A stretch of 64,000 nucleotides of DNA from Marinobacterium rhizophilum DSM 18822 (GCF_000378045.1 NZ_KB899094.1:24018-88017), one strand, 5' to 3'; positions 27,043 through 37,210 are shown, numbered from the stretch's first letter. Notes: a model not told the origin generated them from the sequence alone. A program made the numbers and translations.

Positions 27043-28122
27043 TCAGGTCGTGGATGTCTCTTGCGGCGGGCTTTCGTGTCGCACAGGCCTGGACCTGATT
27101 TCGCTTTCAACCCGGTTGCGGCCCAGCGCCTTGGCGCGATAGAGGGCCTCGTCGGCGCGGCGCAGCAGGTCTTCGAAGGTGTCATCGGGTTGAAACAGAC
27201 TGACGCCAAAGCTGGAGGTGATACAGAGCCCCGGTTCTATCTGGTGCTGCTGGATGAGGGTGCGCAATTTCTCGCATGCCTGCACGGCCTGCTCCAGTTC
27301 CATACTGGGAAAGATGAGGGTGAACTCCTCGCCGCCCCAGCGGGCGAAACAGTCCACGCTCCTGATATAGCTTCGCACCAGGTTGACGGTGCTTCTTAGC
27401 ACGTTATCGCCGGTATTGTGACCATGGGTGTCGTTGATTTCCTTGAACAGGTCCAGGTCGAAGATGGCCAGTGACAGCGGATGCTTGTAGCGCCGGGCGC
27501 GGTAGATTTCCTGTTGAATTTCCTCTTCGAAACGCTTGCGGTTGGCGATCTCGGTAAGCTGGTCGATATTGGATATGTATTCCACCTCGCGGATTTTTGC
27601 TTCTAGCTCGTGGTTCTTGGCTTCCAGTTCACGTGCTTTCTGCTGCAAGGTGTTTTCCAGCGTAAGGCTGCCATCGCGCAGGTGCCTGTTTTGCTCAATC
27701 AGCTCATCCTCAATGTTTTTCTGCGCCTGAATATTCTCATGAGCGCCGATAATCCGGGAGGCGGTGCCGTCGGGGTAGCGGGTGATAATCCGGGCACGAT
27801 CCCGTATCCAGAGATAATCGCCATTGGCTTTCTTGCAGCGATACTCGATGCTGTAATCATCCCGCGCGCCACTGATAAAACTCTCTATGTAACTGATTAC
27901 GCGGGTATAGTCGTCTGGGTGAATGATGTTTTCCCAGGTAAAGACGTCTTCTGTCAGGCTGCCGACCGTATAACCCAGCATGCGGTACCAGCCGGGGCTT
28001 CGCACGACCTGACCGGTGTCGGCGTGCCAGTCCCAGGTACCTTCAGCGATAACGTCCAACAGGTGATTCAGGGTTGCGTCAGCATCGCTCAGGGTGCCGT
28101 GATGGTAGGTTCTGTGCATCAT
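27043..28122 (-). CDS. PAS-containing diguanylate cyclase
   Basis: The 359-aa protein has a PAS/PAC module (about residues 15-135, with SPGWYRMLGYT and RCKKANGDYLWIRDRA), a predicted coiled coil (about 140-185, ENTLQQKARELEAKNHELEA), and a GGDEF domain (about 190-345). The active-site loop is GGEEF, which is catalytically competent. An RSVD motif exactly five residues before it fits the inhibitory I-site, so product feedback by c-di-GMP is expected. No membrane segment is seen; it is probably a cytosolic sensor cyclase. Confidence 0.93.
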   Translation of the reverse strand: MMHRTYHHGTLSDADATLNHLLDVIAEGTWDWHADTGQVVRSPGWYRMLGYTVGSLTEDVFTWENIIHPDDYTRVISYIESFISGARDDYSIEYRCKKANGDYLWIRDRARIITRYPDGTASRIIGAHENIQAQKNIEDELIEQNRHLRDGSLTLENTLQQKARELEAKNHELEAKIREVEYISNIDQLTEIANRKRFEEEIQQEIYRARRYKHPLSLAIFDLDLFKEINDTHGHNTGDNVLRSTVNLVRSYIRSVDCFARWGGEEFTLIFPSMELEQAVQACEKLRTLIQQHQIEPGLCITSSFGVSLFQPDDTFEDLLRRADEALYRAKALGRNRVESEIRSRPVRHESPPQETSTT

Positions 28123-28360
28123 TTACAGCCCCAAATTGCTGCAAATGAATGCCTGAAAAGGCCACGATATCGGGAGTCTGAACCGGGCAGGCAGGTTATG
28201 AGAGTCATGTTGGCCGGCTTCCTTACGGTCATGCGGGATACAAATACCTTGTACTCGCACAGGGGTAACCGGCCCGTCGGTTGCCAGAATACCCACTGTC
28301 GCTTTATGGATAATCCTAGCAGGAGTTGCGATTTTCAACCGGATTGTTTTTCAGCTTGCG

Positions 28361-28696
28361 TCAAGCCGGCTCATCCGCTTCATCGGAATAAACACAGACA
28401 TTCCAGGCTTCCGCCAGGCCGTCGGGTGACTCGCAGTAGCGACTGAAGAACTCGCTGATCTCGCGGCGCTGGCAATGTTGTTCAAATGCATTCATGTCCT
28501 GCCAGATTTCATGGAACACGACGGGGTAGCTTGTGCCTTCGGCAAACGGGCTGCTTATCTGGCGCGTGAGGCGGTACTGCACACATCCGTCTTCACGCAG
28601 GGAGTTGGGTTCAAGGGTCTGCAGCTTGGCAAAAAGTTCAGCTTCCTTGCCGGGGCGGGGTTTGAACTGGGCGGTACAGTAAACGAGGGATGACAT
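28361..28696 (-). CDS. ABM-domain (YgiN-like) monooxygenase family protein
   Basis: The 111-aa protein matches the antibiotic biosynthesis monooxygenase fold: AQFKPRPGKEAELFAKLQTL at the N-terminus, and FHEIWQDMNAFEQHCQ, the conserved E-W-x4-A-x2-H pattern, at the centre. ATG 28696 is chosen over the GTG one codon upstream because AAGGAG is well spaced from it. Family members act on quinols or detoxify reactive species; the specific role here is unknown. Confidence 0.82.
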   Translation of the reverse strand: MSSLVYCTAQFKPRPGKEAELFAKLQTLEPNSLREDGCVQYRLTRQISSPFAEGTSYPVVFHEIWQDMNAFEQHCQRREISEFFSRYCESPDGLAEAWNVCVYSDEADEPA

Positions 28697-28968
28697 CACT
28701 TGGCTCCTTGTGGTGTGAAGTACAAGGCTGAAAGTATACTGTCTTGCTGCGGTTTTGTGGCCCCAGCAACGGCATGGCCGCCCGGCGTGACGGTATTCTG
28801 CATTGGCGTTTGTATTTGGCGTTTGTATTTGGCGCGGTACAGCGACGTTGTTGGTTTTTTTATCCTATACACTGAAAGTTAGCCACAGCAGACCTGCTGT
28901 GGTGGACGCGGCCTTGTCTTGGCATAAGGCAACGTTATTCGTTTTGTGGCAATCAGGCGGAGGTGTGT

Positions 28969-29442
28969 ATGTTTATTTTCAGGCGCAAGCACCTGAGTGT
29001 GTACTGCTTAACGGTGTTATTAATGACCGGGTCGGTCGGGGCACTGGCGCAGGATGAAACGCCAGCGGTATCCCTGTTCGACAGGCTGGGCGGGCTTATG
29101 CCCCTTTCGGTGGTGGTGAGCGACTTCATTGATGTGGTGGTCACGGATAGCATGCTCAACGCAAATCCGGCGGTGGATGCCAGCCGCAAGGTGGTCCCGG
29201 CGCCTTACCTTAAATATCGGGTAACGGCGATGGTCTGCGAGGCGACAGGTGGGCCCTGCACCTACCAGGGCCGTGACATGAAATCGGCCCACGCGCATCT
29301 GAACATCACGGCAGCGGAATGGGACCAGATGGTCATGCTGTTTAAAGAAGTGTTGGCAAAGCATCAGGTGCCCGAGACCGAGACCCAGGAGTTGCTGGAT
29401 ATTGTTGGCTCGACCCGCGCGGATATCGTGGCCACGCCCTGA
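28969..29442 (+). CDS. Exported group 1 truncated haemoglobin
   Basis: The 157-aa product has an N-terminal signal sequence (VYCLTVLLMTGSVGALAQ) and a truncated-globin domain. SLFDRLGGLMPLSVVVSDF and TYQGRDMKSAHAHLNIT carry the helix B/E features and the proximal histidine in the usual AH..L.IT context. GGAGG lies five bases before the ATG. Truncated globins bind oxygen or nitric oxide; an exported form would act in the periplasm. The next gene, for an EcsC-like protein, follows within 54 bases. Confidence 0.82.
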   Translation: MFIFRRKHLSVYCLTVLLMTGSVGALAQDETPAVSLFDRLGGLMPLSVVVSDFIDVVVTDSMLNANPAVDASRKVVPAPYLKYRVTAMVCEATGGPCTYQGRDMKSAHAHLNITAAEWDQMVMLFKEVLAKHQVPETETQELLDIVGSTRADIVATP

Positions 29443-29496
29443 TGGGTGCGGTGCGTGCTGGCTTTACCTGACAGCGTGAAAAATGCAGGAGCCTTT

Positions 29497-30309
29497 ATGC
29501 CACAGACGCTGGCAGCGAAGGACATGGATGCGTTAGTCGTTGCAAAACGGCTGCTGGAAAACCCCGGCGTGGCGGCGCGCATTGCCGGGTCACTGGCCAT
29601 GCCGATCGACCGGGCGATGGCGCTGGTGCCGGCACCGGCTCAAAAGACCGTCCTGGCGGCGGCGACCAAGTCCCTCGAGATGGCACTCGACATGGCGCTG
29701 CGTACCCTGGGTGAGCGTCAGCAGGCGCCGTCGATGCGCAGTCACAGGATCGGGGCTGCGCTCAGTGGTGCCGCCGGCGGTGCCTTCGGGCTGGCGGCCC
29801 TGGCCATTGAACTGCCGGTTTCCACCACCATCATGCTGCGCTCCATCGCGGATATTGCCCGCGGGGAGGGGGAGGACCTGGCGCTGGCGGAATCCAGGCT
29901 GGCCTGCCTGGAAGTGTTTGCGCTCGGGGGAAGCAGCAAGAGCGATGACGCGGCGGAATCGGGCTACTTTGGTGTCAGGGCGGCGCTGGCCAGTGCCATC
30001 ACTGATGCCGCACGCTACGTGGCAACCCAGGCGACCATAAAGGACGGTGCACCGGTGATGGTGCGGCTGGTCAGCCAGATTGCCGCCCGTTTCAGCATTC
30101 CGGTGACGCAGAAAGCGGCGGCCCAGGCCGTACCGCTGGTGGGTGCCGCGGGGGGCGCACTGATCAATACACTGTTTATCGGACATTTCCAGGATGTGGC
30201 CCGCGGGCATTTTACCGTGCGCCGGCTGGAGCGAATCTACGGCGCGGACCCGGTTCGGGCGGCCTATATGTCGTTGGAGCTTGCGACGGGCAGCAACGGG
30301 CAGGATTGA
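29497..30309 (+). CDS. EcsC-family protein
   Basis: The 270-aa protein starts at MPQTLAAKDMD after AGGAG. It has an EcsC-like pattern of alternating alanine-rich hydrophobic helices: AALSGAAGGAFGLAALAIEL (about residues 85-108), VSTTIMLRSIADIARGEGED, and AVPLVGAAGGALINTLFIGH followed by FQDVARGHFTVRRLE. EcsC proteins are associated with membranes and protein secretion in Bacillus, but their biochemical role is unclear. Confidence 0.8.
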   Translation: MPQTLAAKDMDALVVAKRLLENPGVAARIAGSLAMPIDRAMALVPAPAQKTVLAAATKSLEMALDMALRTLGERQQAPSMRSHRIGAALSGAAGGAFGLAALAIELPVSTTIMLRSIADIARGEGEDLALAESRLACLEVFALGGSSKSDDAAESGYFGVRAALASAITDAARYVATQATIKDGAPVMVRLVSQIAARFSIPVTQKAAAQAVPLVGAAGGALINTLFIGHFQDVARGHFTVRRLERIYGADPVRAAYMSLELATGSNGQD

Positions 30310-30542
30310 GGTCAGCGCGGCGTAACGTCCTCGTTCGAGTGTCCTGCGCCCACCTGATGGCTGCTGCTCCCGGTTTTGCTCTCGTGAGCGAAGCAGCAGC
30401 GATTTTATCGCTGTGCTACGCCGCCTTGATCTACCCCGAATCAGAGCACAGCTGTTACACTGCCGGCGCCTAATTCTGGCGGGTCGTACACGCGCAGTCA
30501 TCGTTCAGATCAACAAACAGATCAACAGAGCCGAGCAACGCT

Positions 30543-31808
30543 ATGGGATTTTCCACCACCGGTCTTCACCCGTCACTGATTGATGCAGTCACGGAGCAGG
30601 GCTATACCGAACCCACGCCGATTCAGGCGGCCACCATTCCGGCCATCCTGGCGGGGCAGGACATCATGGCCGGCGCCCAGACCGGCACCGGGAAGACCGC
30701 TGCCTTCGCGCTCCCCATCCTGCAAATGCTGAGTCAGGCGCCCATCGCAGGCACCGGCAGGCGAGCCATACGGGCGCTGGTACTCACGCCGACACGCGAA
30801 CTGGCCCAGCAGGTGTATAAAAGCTTTGTCGATTATGGCAAACACAGCCCGTTACAGACGGCGCTGGTGTACGGGGGGGCCAGCGTCAATACCCAGATGG
30901 CGGCGCTGGCGGGTGACGTGGATATTCTGGTGGCTACCCCCGGCCGCCTGCTGGACCTGATCGGCCGTGGCGCTGCGGATCTGTCCCGGGTACAGCACCT
31001 GGTGTTCGATGAAGCCGACCGTATGCTCGATATGGGGTTTATCGACGAGATCCGTCGTATTCTGAAGCCGATCCCGGCAGTCCGGCAGACACTGCTGTTC
31101 TCCGCCACCTTTGATGCGGAGATTTTTGACCTCAGTAAAAGCCTGCTGACTAACCCCACCCTGATCGAAGTGGATGCCCGCAACACCGTTGCCAGCCAGG
31201 TTGAGCAGATGGTTTACGCGGTCGATGCCGACCGCAAGCGCGAGCTGCTCTCCTACCTGATCGGCAGCAAAAACTGGCACCAGGTGCTGGTCTTCACCCG
31301 CACCAAGCAGGGTGCCGACGAGCTGGCCAGCGAGATGTGCAAGGACGGCCTGAAAACCCAGTCGATCCACGGCGACAAATCCCAGGGCGCGCGTGAACGG
31401 GCGCTGGAAGCCTTCCGGGAGGGCGCCATCCGCGTGCTGGTTGCCACCGATGTGGCGGCACGCGGGCTGGACATCGATCAGCTGGCCTATGTGGTCAACT
31501 ATGAGCTGCCCTATAACGCCGAGGACTACATTCACCGTATCGGTCGTACCGGTCGCGCGGGGGGCTCCGGCATTGCGATCTCGCTGCTGAGCCCGGCGGA
31601 AAACTACCTGCTGGAAGAGATCGAGACCATCCTCGACAGCCGTCTGCCGCAGCAATGGCTGCCCGGTTATGAACCGGACCCCACGAAAGAGGTGAAAAGA
31701 CCCCGCAACGCCAGCAAGGGCGCCCAGAAAAAACGCGCCCGGGAGCGCGCCCTGGGACAGAAACCGGGCAAGAAACCGGGCCAGCAGCAGGGCCGGGGCC
31801 GCCGTTAA
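30543..31808 (+). CDS. rhlE: DEAD-box ATP-dependent RNA helicase RhlE
   Basis: The 421-aa helicase carries all DEAD-box motifs in order: the Q motif (TEPTPIQAATIP), AQTGTGKTAAF, PTRELAQQ, VFDEADRMLDMGF, FSAT, ATDVAARGLD and HRIGRTGRAG. The C-terminal 50 residues are Lys/Arg-rich (KKPGQQQGRGRR), as in RhlE, and likely bind RNA. RhlE remodels ribosomal and messenger RNA. It is transcribed alone, with a hairpin at 31838 after the stop. Confidence 0.95.
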   Translation: MGFSTTGLHPSLIDAVTEQGYTEPTPIQAATIPAILAGQDIMAGAQTGTGKTAAFALPILQMLSQAPIAGTGRRAIRALVLTPTRELAQQVYKSFVDYGKHSPLQTALVYGGASVNTQMAALAGDVDILVATPGRLLDLIGRGAADLSRVQHLVFDEADRMLDMGFIDEIRRILKPIPAVRQTLLFSATFDAEIFDLSKSLLTNPTLIEVDARNTVASQVEQMVYAVDADRKRELLSYLIGSKNWHQVLVFTRTKQGADELASEMCKDGLKTQSIHGDKSQGARERALEAFREGAIRVLVATDVAARGLDIDQLAYVVNYELPYNAEDYIHRIGRTGRAGGSGIAISLLSPAENYLLEEIETILDSRLPQQWLPGYEPDPTKEVKRPRNASKGAQKKRARERALGQKPGKKPGQQQGRGRR

Positions 31809-31837
31809 CGGTAGGCTGCTAGCGCGGGGAAAGGTGC

Positions 31838-31860
31838 CCGAGCCTCACTGAGGCTCGCAA
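31838..31860. terminator. Hairpin between convergent rhlE and modF-like genes
   Basis: CCGAGCCTCA and TGAGGCTCG form a compact stem between two convergent stop codons. The T run is poor on both strands, so terminator function is plausible but not proven. Confidence 0.45.
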
Positions 31861-31867
31861 AGCAGTT

Positions 31868-33289
31868 TTATTTCGCAGCTTCCAGCGCCAGGTAATTGTC
31901 GATCCCCTGGATCTGGTCTTCCGGGTGATGGTTGACGTAAATTACCGAGGTTTCGGTACCGGCACAGATCTTCTCGATCAGGGCCAGTACCAGCTGGCGG
32001 TTCATGTCGTCCAGACCCAGGCAGGGCTCGTCCAGAATCAGCAGGGGCGGGTGCTTCACCATGGCGCGGGCGATCAGCAGCAGGCGCTGGTCACCGTAGG
32101 ACAGCTTGTTGAACGGCTGGTCGGCCCGCCCGCTCATGCCCAGCAGCGCCAGCCACTGGTCGGCAATCTGGCGCTGGCGTTTCGTGCTCTTGGTGTACAG
32201 GCCGATACTGTCGTAGAAACCGGAGATGATCACATTGCGCAGGCCCGTGCCGACCCGGTAATCCCACTGCAGGGCCGTCGACACGTAACCGATATACTGC
32301 TTGATCTGCCAGATACTTTCACCGCTGCCGCGCTGGAAGCCAAACACGAAGATATCGTTCACATAGCACTGCGGATGGTCGCCGGTGATCAGCGACAGCA
32401 GGCCGGTCTTGCCACTGCCGTTGGGGCCGCTGAGCTGCCAGTGCTGGTTGCGCTCGATGGTCCAGTGCAGATCCTTGATCAGCTCCCGGTCACCGTACTT
32501 GATGTTGATGCCGTTGAGTTTTACCAGCGGTTGCGTCGGGTCCAGCGCTGCAATGGCGGCGTCCGGGTCGGCCCCGGGTACCTGCAGGTCGGTGGTTTTC
32601 AGATGCAGCAGCTGGTAGAGATCGGCATACGCACTCGCATCGTTGCGATCCACCTGGTGTTCCAGCCGGCCTTTGTCGACATAGGCAATATGGGTGATGA
32701 AGTCCGGGAATTCGTCGAACCGGTTCAGTACCAGCACCATTGGCGTGGTCTCGACCAGTGTTGCGAGGTACTGCTGCAGCATGGCCAGGGTGTGTACATC
32801 CAGGCCATCGAACGGCTCGTCCAGCACCAGCAGATCCGGTTGGCTCGCCAGGGCGCGGACCAGCAGCATTTTGCGTGACTCCCCGGTGGAGAGCTTGCGA
32901 AAAGGCTGGTCCAGCAGGGATTCCAGGCCAAACAGGCTCGCCAGTTCGGCCACCAGGGCCGGATCGGTTTCACCGTTGAGCAGAATCTCCCGCACCGGGG
33001 TGCCTTCGGCGATGACGTCCATAATGTCGGCATCGTCCTTTTTCAGTTCAGCTTCGATCAGTGCTGCCTGGGCTTCAAATGACACCAGCCCGACCCGGGG
33101 GGGCACGCCGGACAATTGCCCGCCAACGCAGTTACCGGCGCCGGCGAGTACTGCCGCCAGTGCAGACTTGCCCGAACCATTGGCACCGGTCACGACCCAG
33201 TGCTGGTTGTCTTCAATCTGCCAGTTGATGTTGTTGAGCTGGAAACGTTCGTCGAAATTAACGGTTAGATCTTCTAAACGAATAGTCAT
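31868..33289 (-). CDS. modF: Tandem ABC ATPase, ModF/PhrA-like
   Basis: The 473-aa protein has two ATP-binding cassettes in one chain. The first has Walker A GANGSGKSALA, signature LSTGESRKM and Walker B LLVLDEPFDGLD; the second has GPNGSGKTGLL, LSYGDQRLLLIARA and LLILDEPCLGLDD. There is no membrane domain. The architecture matches ModF (PhrA), linked to molybdate transport loci in enterobacteria. No mod genes are next to it here, so the molybdate connection is by family resemblance only. Confidence 0.8.
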   Translation of the reverse strand: MTIRLEDLTVNFDERFQLNNINWQIEDNQHWVVTGANGSGKSALAAVLAGAGNCVGGQLSGVPPRVGLVSFEAQAALIEAELKKDDADIMDVIAEGTPVREILLNGETDPALVAELASLFGLESLLDQPFRKLSTGESRKMLLVRALASQPDLLVLDEPFDGLDVHTLAMLQQYLATLVETTPMVLVLNRFDEFPDFITHIAYVDKGRLEHQVDRNDASAYADLYQLLHLKTTDLQVPGADPDAAIAALDPTQPLVKLNGINIKYGDRELIKDLHWTIERNQHWQLSGPNGSGKTGLLSLITGDHPQCYVNDIFVFGFQRGSGESIWQIKQYIGYVSTALQWDYRVGTGLRNVIISGFYDSIGLYTKSTKRQRQIADQWLALLGMSGRADQPFNKLSYGDQRLLLIARAMVKHPPLLILDEPCLGLDDMNRQLVLALIEKICAGTETSVIYVNHHPEDQIQGIDNYLALEAAK

Positions 33290-33313
33290 GGGCCCGCCCG
33301 TGCGAATTCTGCC

Positions 33314-33347
33314 TAAAAAAAAGGCCAGGAATCACTTCCCAGCCTTT
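33314..33347 (-). terminator. Terminator between ilvC and the modF-like gene
   Basis: On the minus strand AAAGGCTGGGAA pairs with TTCCTGGCCTTT and runs into TTTTTTTT. A second GC-rich stem (ATCAACCGGGCA / TGCCCGGTTGAT, 33361-33384) lies between it and the ilvC stop. Confidence 0.88.
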
Positions 33348-33396
33348 ATTTTTCCGTCGATCAACCGGGCAGTGCCCGGTTGATAGTGCGGCTGTC

Positions 33397-34872
33397 TTAA
33401 ACGATTTTCTTCATGTCAGCCATGTGGCCGCGCAGAGTCGCACCAATCGCTTCAACCGGGTGGCTGCGCAGGGCAGCATTCACCTGGATCAGGCGGGCGT
33501 TGTCGACACCGTTGTCGTCGACCGCCAGGCCACGACCGATAACGTCGGACTTGATGCCCTTCATGAAGTCGCCCAGCAGCGGCAGGCACGCGTGGTTGTA
33601 CAGGTAGCAACCGTATTCTGCCGTATCGGAGATGGTTGCGTTCATCTCGTACAGCTTCTTGCGTGCAATGGTGTTGGCGATCAGCGGCGTTTCGTGCAGC
33701 GACTCGTAGTAGGCAGAATCAGCCACGATGCCGGCAGCGGTCATGGTTTCAAAGGCCAGCTCAACGCCCGCGCGAACCATGGCGACCATCAGGATGCCGT
33801 GGTCGAAGTATTCCTGCTCGGAGATTTCTACATCGCCAGCCGGTGTTTTCTCAAAGGCTGTTTCAGCCGTTTCTGCACGCCAGCCCAGCAGTTTGGCGTC
33901 ATCGTTGGCCCAGTCTTCCATCATTCCGCTGGAGAAGGTGCCATCCATGATGTCGTCCTGGTGCTTGTTGTACAGCGGACGCATGATGTCTTTCAGCTCT
34001 TCGGACAGATCGAATGCCTTGATCTTGGCCGGGTTGGACAGGCGGTCCAGCATGTTGGTTACGCCACCGTATTTCAGTGCTTCGGTAATGGTTTCCCAAC
34101 CGTACTGAATCAGTTTGGAGGCGTAGCCAGGCTCGATACCTTCTTCAATCATCTTGTCGAAGCACAGCAGGGAGCCGGTCTGCAGCATGCCGCAAAGGAT
34201 GGTCTGCTCGCCCATCAGGTCGGACTTAACTTCAGCGATGAAAGAGGACATCAGAACGCCCGCCTTGTGACCGCCGGTACCCGCAGCGTATGCCTTGGCC
34301 AGGGCGAGGCCTTCGCCTTTGGGATCGTTGTCTTCGTGAACCGCGATCAGTGTCGGTACACCGAAGCCACGCACGTATTCGTTACGGACTTCTGAACCCG
34401 GGCACTTGGGTGCAACCATGATGACCGTCAGGTCGTCACGGATCTTCATGCCTTCTTCAACGATGTTGAAACCGTGGGAGTAAGACAGGCAGGCGCCTTG
34501 CTTCATCAGCGGCATAACTGCGTTGACAACAGAGGTGTGCTGCTTGTCAGGCGTCAGGTTCAGTACGACGTCTGCAGTCGGGATCAGTTCTTCGTAGGTA
34601 CCTACGGTGAAACCGTTTTCGGTGGCATTTTTCCAGGACTGACGCTTTTCAGCGATGGCGGAATCACGCAGGGCGTAAGAAACATCGCAGCCGCTGTCGC
34701 GCAGGTTCATACCCTGGGCCAGACCCTGGGCGCCACAACCGATAACAACCATTTTCTTGCCTTTCAGAGCTTCAACGCCATCGCTGAACTCGTCCATGGA
34801 CATGAAACGGCATTTAGCCAGTTGCTCAAGCTGCACGCGCAGCGGCAGGGTATTAAAGTAGTTATTAGACAT
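33397..34872 (-). CDS. ilvC: Ketol-acid reductoisomerase, class II
   Basis: At 491 aa it is the long (class II, Escherichia-type) form rather than the ~338-aa class I enzyme. It starts [18 protein letters not shown]. The nucleotide-binding loop is [20 protein letters not shown] near residue 35, and [20 protein letters not shown] lies near residue 155. It converts acetolactate and acetohydroxybutyrate to dihydroxy acids in branched-chain amino acid synthesis. It is divergent from ilvY, as in enterobacteria. Codon use is less GC-rich at third positions than neighbours, consistent with high expression. Confidence 0.97.
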   Translation of the reverse strand: MSNNYFNTLPLRVQLEQLAKCRFMSMDEFSDGVEALKGKKMVVIGCGAQGLAQGMNLRDSGCDVSYALRDSAIAEKRQSWKNATENGFTVGTYEELIPTADVVLNLTPDKQHTSVVNAVMPLMKQGACLSYSHGFNIVEEGMKIRDDLTVIMVAPKCPGSEVRNEYVRGFGVPTLIAVHEDNDPKGEGLALAKAYAAGTGGHKAGVLMSSFIAEVKSDLMGEQTILCGMLQTGSLLCFDKMIEEGIEPGYASKLIQYGWETITEALKYGGVTNMLDRLSNPAKIKAFDLSEELKDIMRPLYNKHQDDIMDGTFSSGMMEDWANDDAKLLGWRAETAETAFEKTPAGDVEISEQEYFDHGILMVAMVRAGVELAFETMTAAGIVADSAYYESLHETPLIANTIARKKLYEMNATISDTAEYGCYLYNHACLPLLGDFMKGIKSDVIGRGLAVDDNGVDNARLIQVNAALRSHPVEAIGATLRGHMADMKKIV

Positions 34873-35081
34873 GACTTAAGTTTCCGTTGATTTAAGTAGC
34901 TGCCAGGGCAGCACATTCAGCAAGTAAGTCGGGCGTGCGAGGACGATACAGGGGCGGCCTCAACAGGCCCAGCCAACTATTATACGCCCCGGCCGGGACA
35001 GACGTGCAGCCCAATCCGACTTTTCAATGGCGCTACTTTAACGAAGTCACATCCTTTCGTAAATCGATATAAACGCAACGT

Positions 35082-35101
35082 AATGCACCAGATTATGCAA
35101 T
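35082..35101. promoter_or_regulatory. Possible IlvY operator in the ilvY-ilvC intergenic region
   Basis: AATGCACCAGATTATGCAAT lies just upstream of ilvY and contains spaced TGCA half-sites in a T-N11-A-like layout typical of LysR regulators. The 249-bp gap between the divergent genes also contains a second GCAACG motif at 35075. Assignment rests on position and partial symmetry only. Confidence 0.35.
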
Positions 35102-35121
35102 ATGGGTTAATATGCGCTCTT

Positions 35122-36009
35122 ATGGATATACGTAACCTGAAACATTTCCTCGCACTGGCGGACAACCTGCATTTTGGCCGTGCCAGCGCGGCCTGCCACA
35201 TCAGCCTTTCCGCCCTGTCGCGCAATATTCGCCAGCTGGAGGACGAGCTGGGGGTCGAGTTGTTCAGCCGGGACAACCGCACGGTGGTGCTGACCAGCGA
35301 GGGGCAGAAATTCCAGCAGTATGCCCGCCAGGCGATTTCCCAGTGGAACCTGATCCGCAATGAGCTGGCGGACGGTTCTGACCGGCTGCATGGCGAAGTC
35401 AGCCTGTACTGCTCGGTGACAGCGGTGTACAGCCTGCTGTTCGATCTGCTCAACCGCTTCCGCCACGACTACCCGGGCATTGAGATCAAGCTGCATACCG
35501 GCGACCCGGAGCTCGCCGTCGCCCGCGTCATTGCCGGCGAAGAAGACATCAGCATCGCCGCGCACCCCCGCTCGCTGCCAAGGGGCCTGGCGTTTAAGCC
35601 CATCCGGGTTTCGCCGCTGGTCTTTATTGCACCGGTGGAGCGCACGGATCTGGATGTGCCGGTCGTTGCGCCGGCCTCACCCGAGCAATGGGCACAAACG
35701 CCGATGATCCTGGCAGAAGGTGGCTTGGCCCGTAACCGGATCGATTCCTGGTTTCGAAATATGGAGGTTAACCCACGCATTTATGCCCAGGTCGCGGGTA
35801 ACGAAGCGATCGTCAGCATGGTCAGCCTGGGGCTGGGGATCGGCGTGGTGCCGCAAATCGTGCTGGAGCACGCGCCTCTGGCTGACCGCGTTCAGATACT
35901 GGATGTACAGCCGGCACTGGAGCCCTACGACGTCGGCATGTTTGCGCTGAAGAAAAATCTGAAGAACCCGCTGGTGAATGCGTTCTGGTCGCTGGTGGCG
36001 GATAGCTAA
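35122..36009 (+). CDS. ilvY: LysR-family regulator IlvY
   Basis: The 295-aa protein starts MDIRNLKHFLALADNLHFGR; the upstream extension to 35083 is not conserved in type. The winged helix-turn-helix (residues 1-60) includes ASAACHISLSALSRNIRQLE. The effector domain follows, with GNEAIVSMVSLGLGIGVVPQ. IlvY activates ilvC when bound to acetolactate or acetohydroxybutyrate. The divergent arrangement with ilvC is the classic ilvYC locus. Confidence 0.93.
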   Translation: MDIRNLKHFLALADNLHFGRASAACHISLSALSRNIRQLEDELGVELFSRDNRTVVLTSEGQKFQQYARQAISQWNLIRNELADGSDRLHGEVSLYCSVTAVYSLLFDLLNRFRHDYPGIEIKLHTGDPELAVARVIAGEEDISIAAHPRSLPRGLAFKPIRVSPLVFIAPVERTDLDVPVVAPASPEQWAQTPMILAEGGLARNRIDSWFRNMEVNPRIYAQVAGNEAIVSMVSLGLGIGVVPQIVLEHAPLADRVQILDVQPALEPYDVGMFALKKNLKNPLVNAFWSLVADS

Positions 36010-36070
36010 ACCTGCCGAGGCTCGCCGAATGTTCCAATCCGGCGGGCCTGCACAGGGCACCTGATCGGGG

Positions 36071-37210
36071 CTATTTTTTCCAGTGTTTGGTAACGGGGTA
36101 GAGCATCTGTCCGAGGTAGCTTCGGGGCAGTGGCACCGTGGTTCCATAGACCGCGGGCCAGTGCTCGTTGGGCATGTGGTAGGTGCCGAACAGCCGGTCG
36201 AACAGCACCGTATGGGCCGAGTAATTGGTATCGATGGCGGGTTTTTCCGAGCTGTGGTGCCAGTGATGGAACTGCGGCGTGACGAGGATATATTTCAGCG
36301 GGCCGAACGAAAGCCCCAGGTTGCAGTGAATCAGAATGGCCTGCAATGCTGCAAAGGCCACATAGATATCCAGCGCCGCCTTGTCGGCACCCAGCAGATA
36401 GAGCGGCACCATCACCATGGCACGTTCCGAGAACACCTGAACAAAATGGCCCCGCGAGCCGGCCAGCCAGTCGAGGTGTTCGATCGAATGGTGCACGGCA
36501 TGGATCGGCCAGAGCAGCTGCACTTCATGGTACAGGCGGTGTTCCCAGTAGAGCACGAAATCGGCACACAGGATGATGATCACGACCTGCAGCAGTAACG
36601 GCACCGAGCGCACCGTATCCTGCACAGCCTGGCTGAGTGCCCAGTCGAAGTGGCTGGCGTGGTAGTTGGCATAAATCAGGATGGCCGAGATGGCCAAATG
36701 ATTGAAGCAGAAATAGAACAGGTCCAGTCCCCATTCGCTGCGCAGAATCACCTGGTTGCGGTACTTGGGAAAGAGCTTTTCCAGGGTCATGAAAACGATG
36801 GTCGAGCCCAGAAAGGCGAGTATCAGCCAGTCGACCCCCAGTGACAGCCGGCGCGGTTCCACCGGCCCGACTGGCACAGTGTAACCGCCCAGCGCAAAGG
36901 CGATCAGGGTCAGCAGGATGCCGGCTGCACCCAGGCGCTTGTAGCCGTTCAACACGAAGCTGAGCACGCCAAAAAGCAGCGAGAAATACATGCCGTATTT
37001 TAGAAAGTGTTGCAGAAAGGCCGCATCGTAGGCCTGGCGCAGTTCGATGGTCGTCAACCAGGCCGGGTAGAGGTAAGCCAGCACGGCAAGCAGGCTCAGC
37101 GTGCCGAGCGCCACCGAGCAGTAACCGCTGATCTTACCTTCACCAAAGCGAAACTGGCGTTCGGGGTCGAGCGCCAGTTCCCGTTCGCGGTAGGGGTAGT
37201 CGTTTTTCAT
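36071..37210 (-). CDS. Sterol desaturase / fatty acid hydroxylase family membrane protein
   Basis: The 379-aa integral membrane protein has several hydrophobic helices (residues 30-130, 190-225) and the three di-iron histidine clusters of the family: EHRLYHE, HAVHHSIEH and HHWHHSS. Such enzymes hydroxylate or desaturate lipid chains using oxygen. The substrate is unknown; bacterial members often act on ornithine lipids, carotenoids or alkylglycerols. It is transcribed alone or after the dienelactone hydrolase gene. Confidence 0.85.
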   Translation of the reverse strand: MKNDYPYRERELALDPERQFRFGEGKISGYCSVALGTLSLLAVLAYLYPAWLTTIELRQAYDAAFLQHFLKYGMYFSLLFGVLSFVLNGYKRLGAAGILLTLIAFALGGYTVPVGPVEPRRLSLGVDWLILAFLGSTIVFMTLEKLFPKYRNQVILRSEWGLDLFYFCFNHLAISAILIYANYHASHFDWALSQAVQDTVRSVPLLLQVVIIILCADFVLYWEHRLYHEVQLLWPIHAVHHSIEHLDWLAGSRGHFVQVFSERAMVMVPLYLLGADKAALDIYVAFAALQAILIHCNLGLSFGPLKYILVTPQFHHWHHSSEKPAIDTNYSAHTVLFDRLFGTYHMPNEHWPAVYGTTVPLPRSYLGQMLYPVTKHWKK

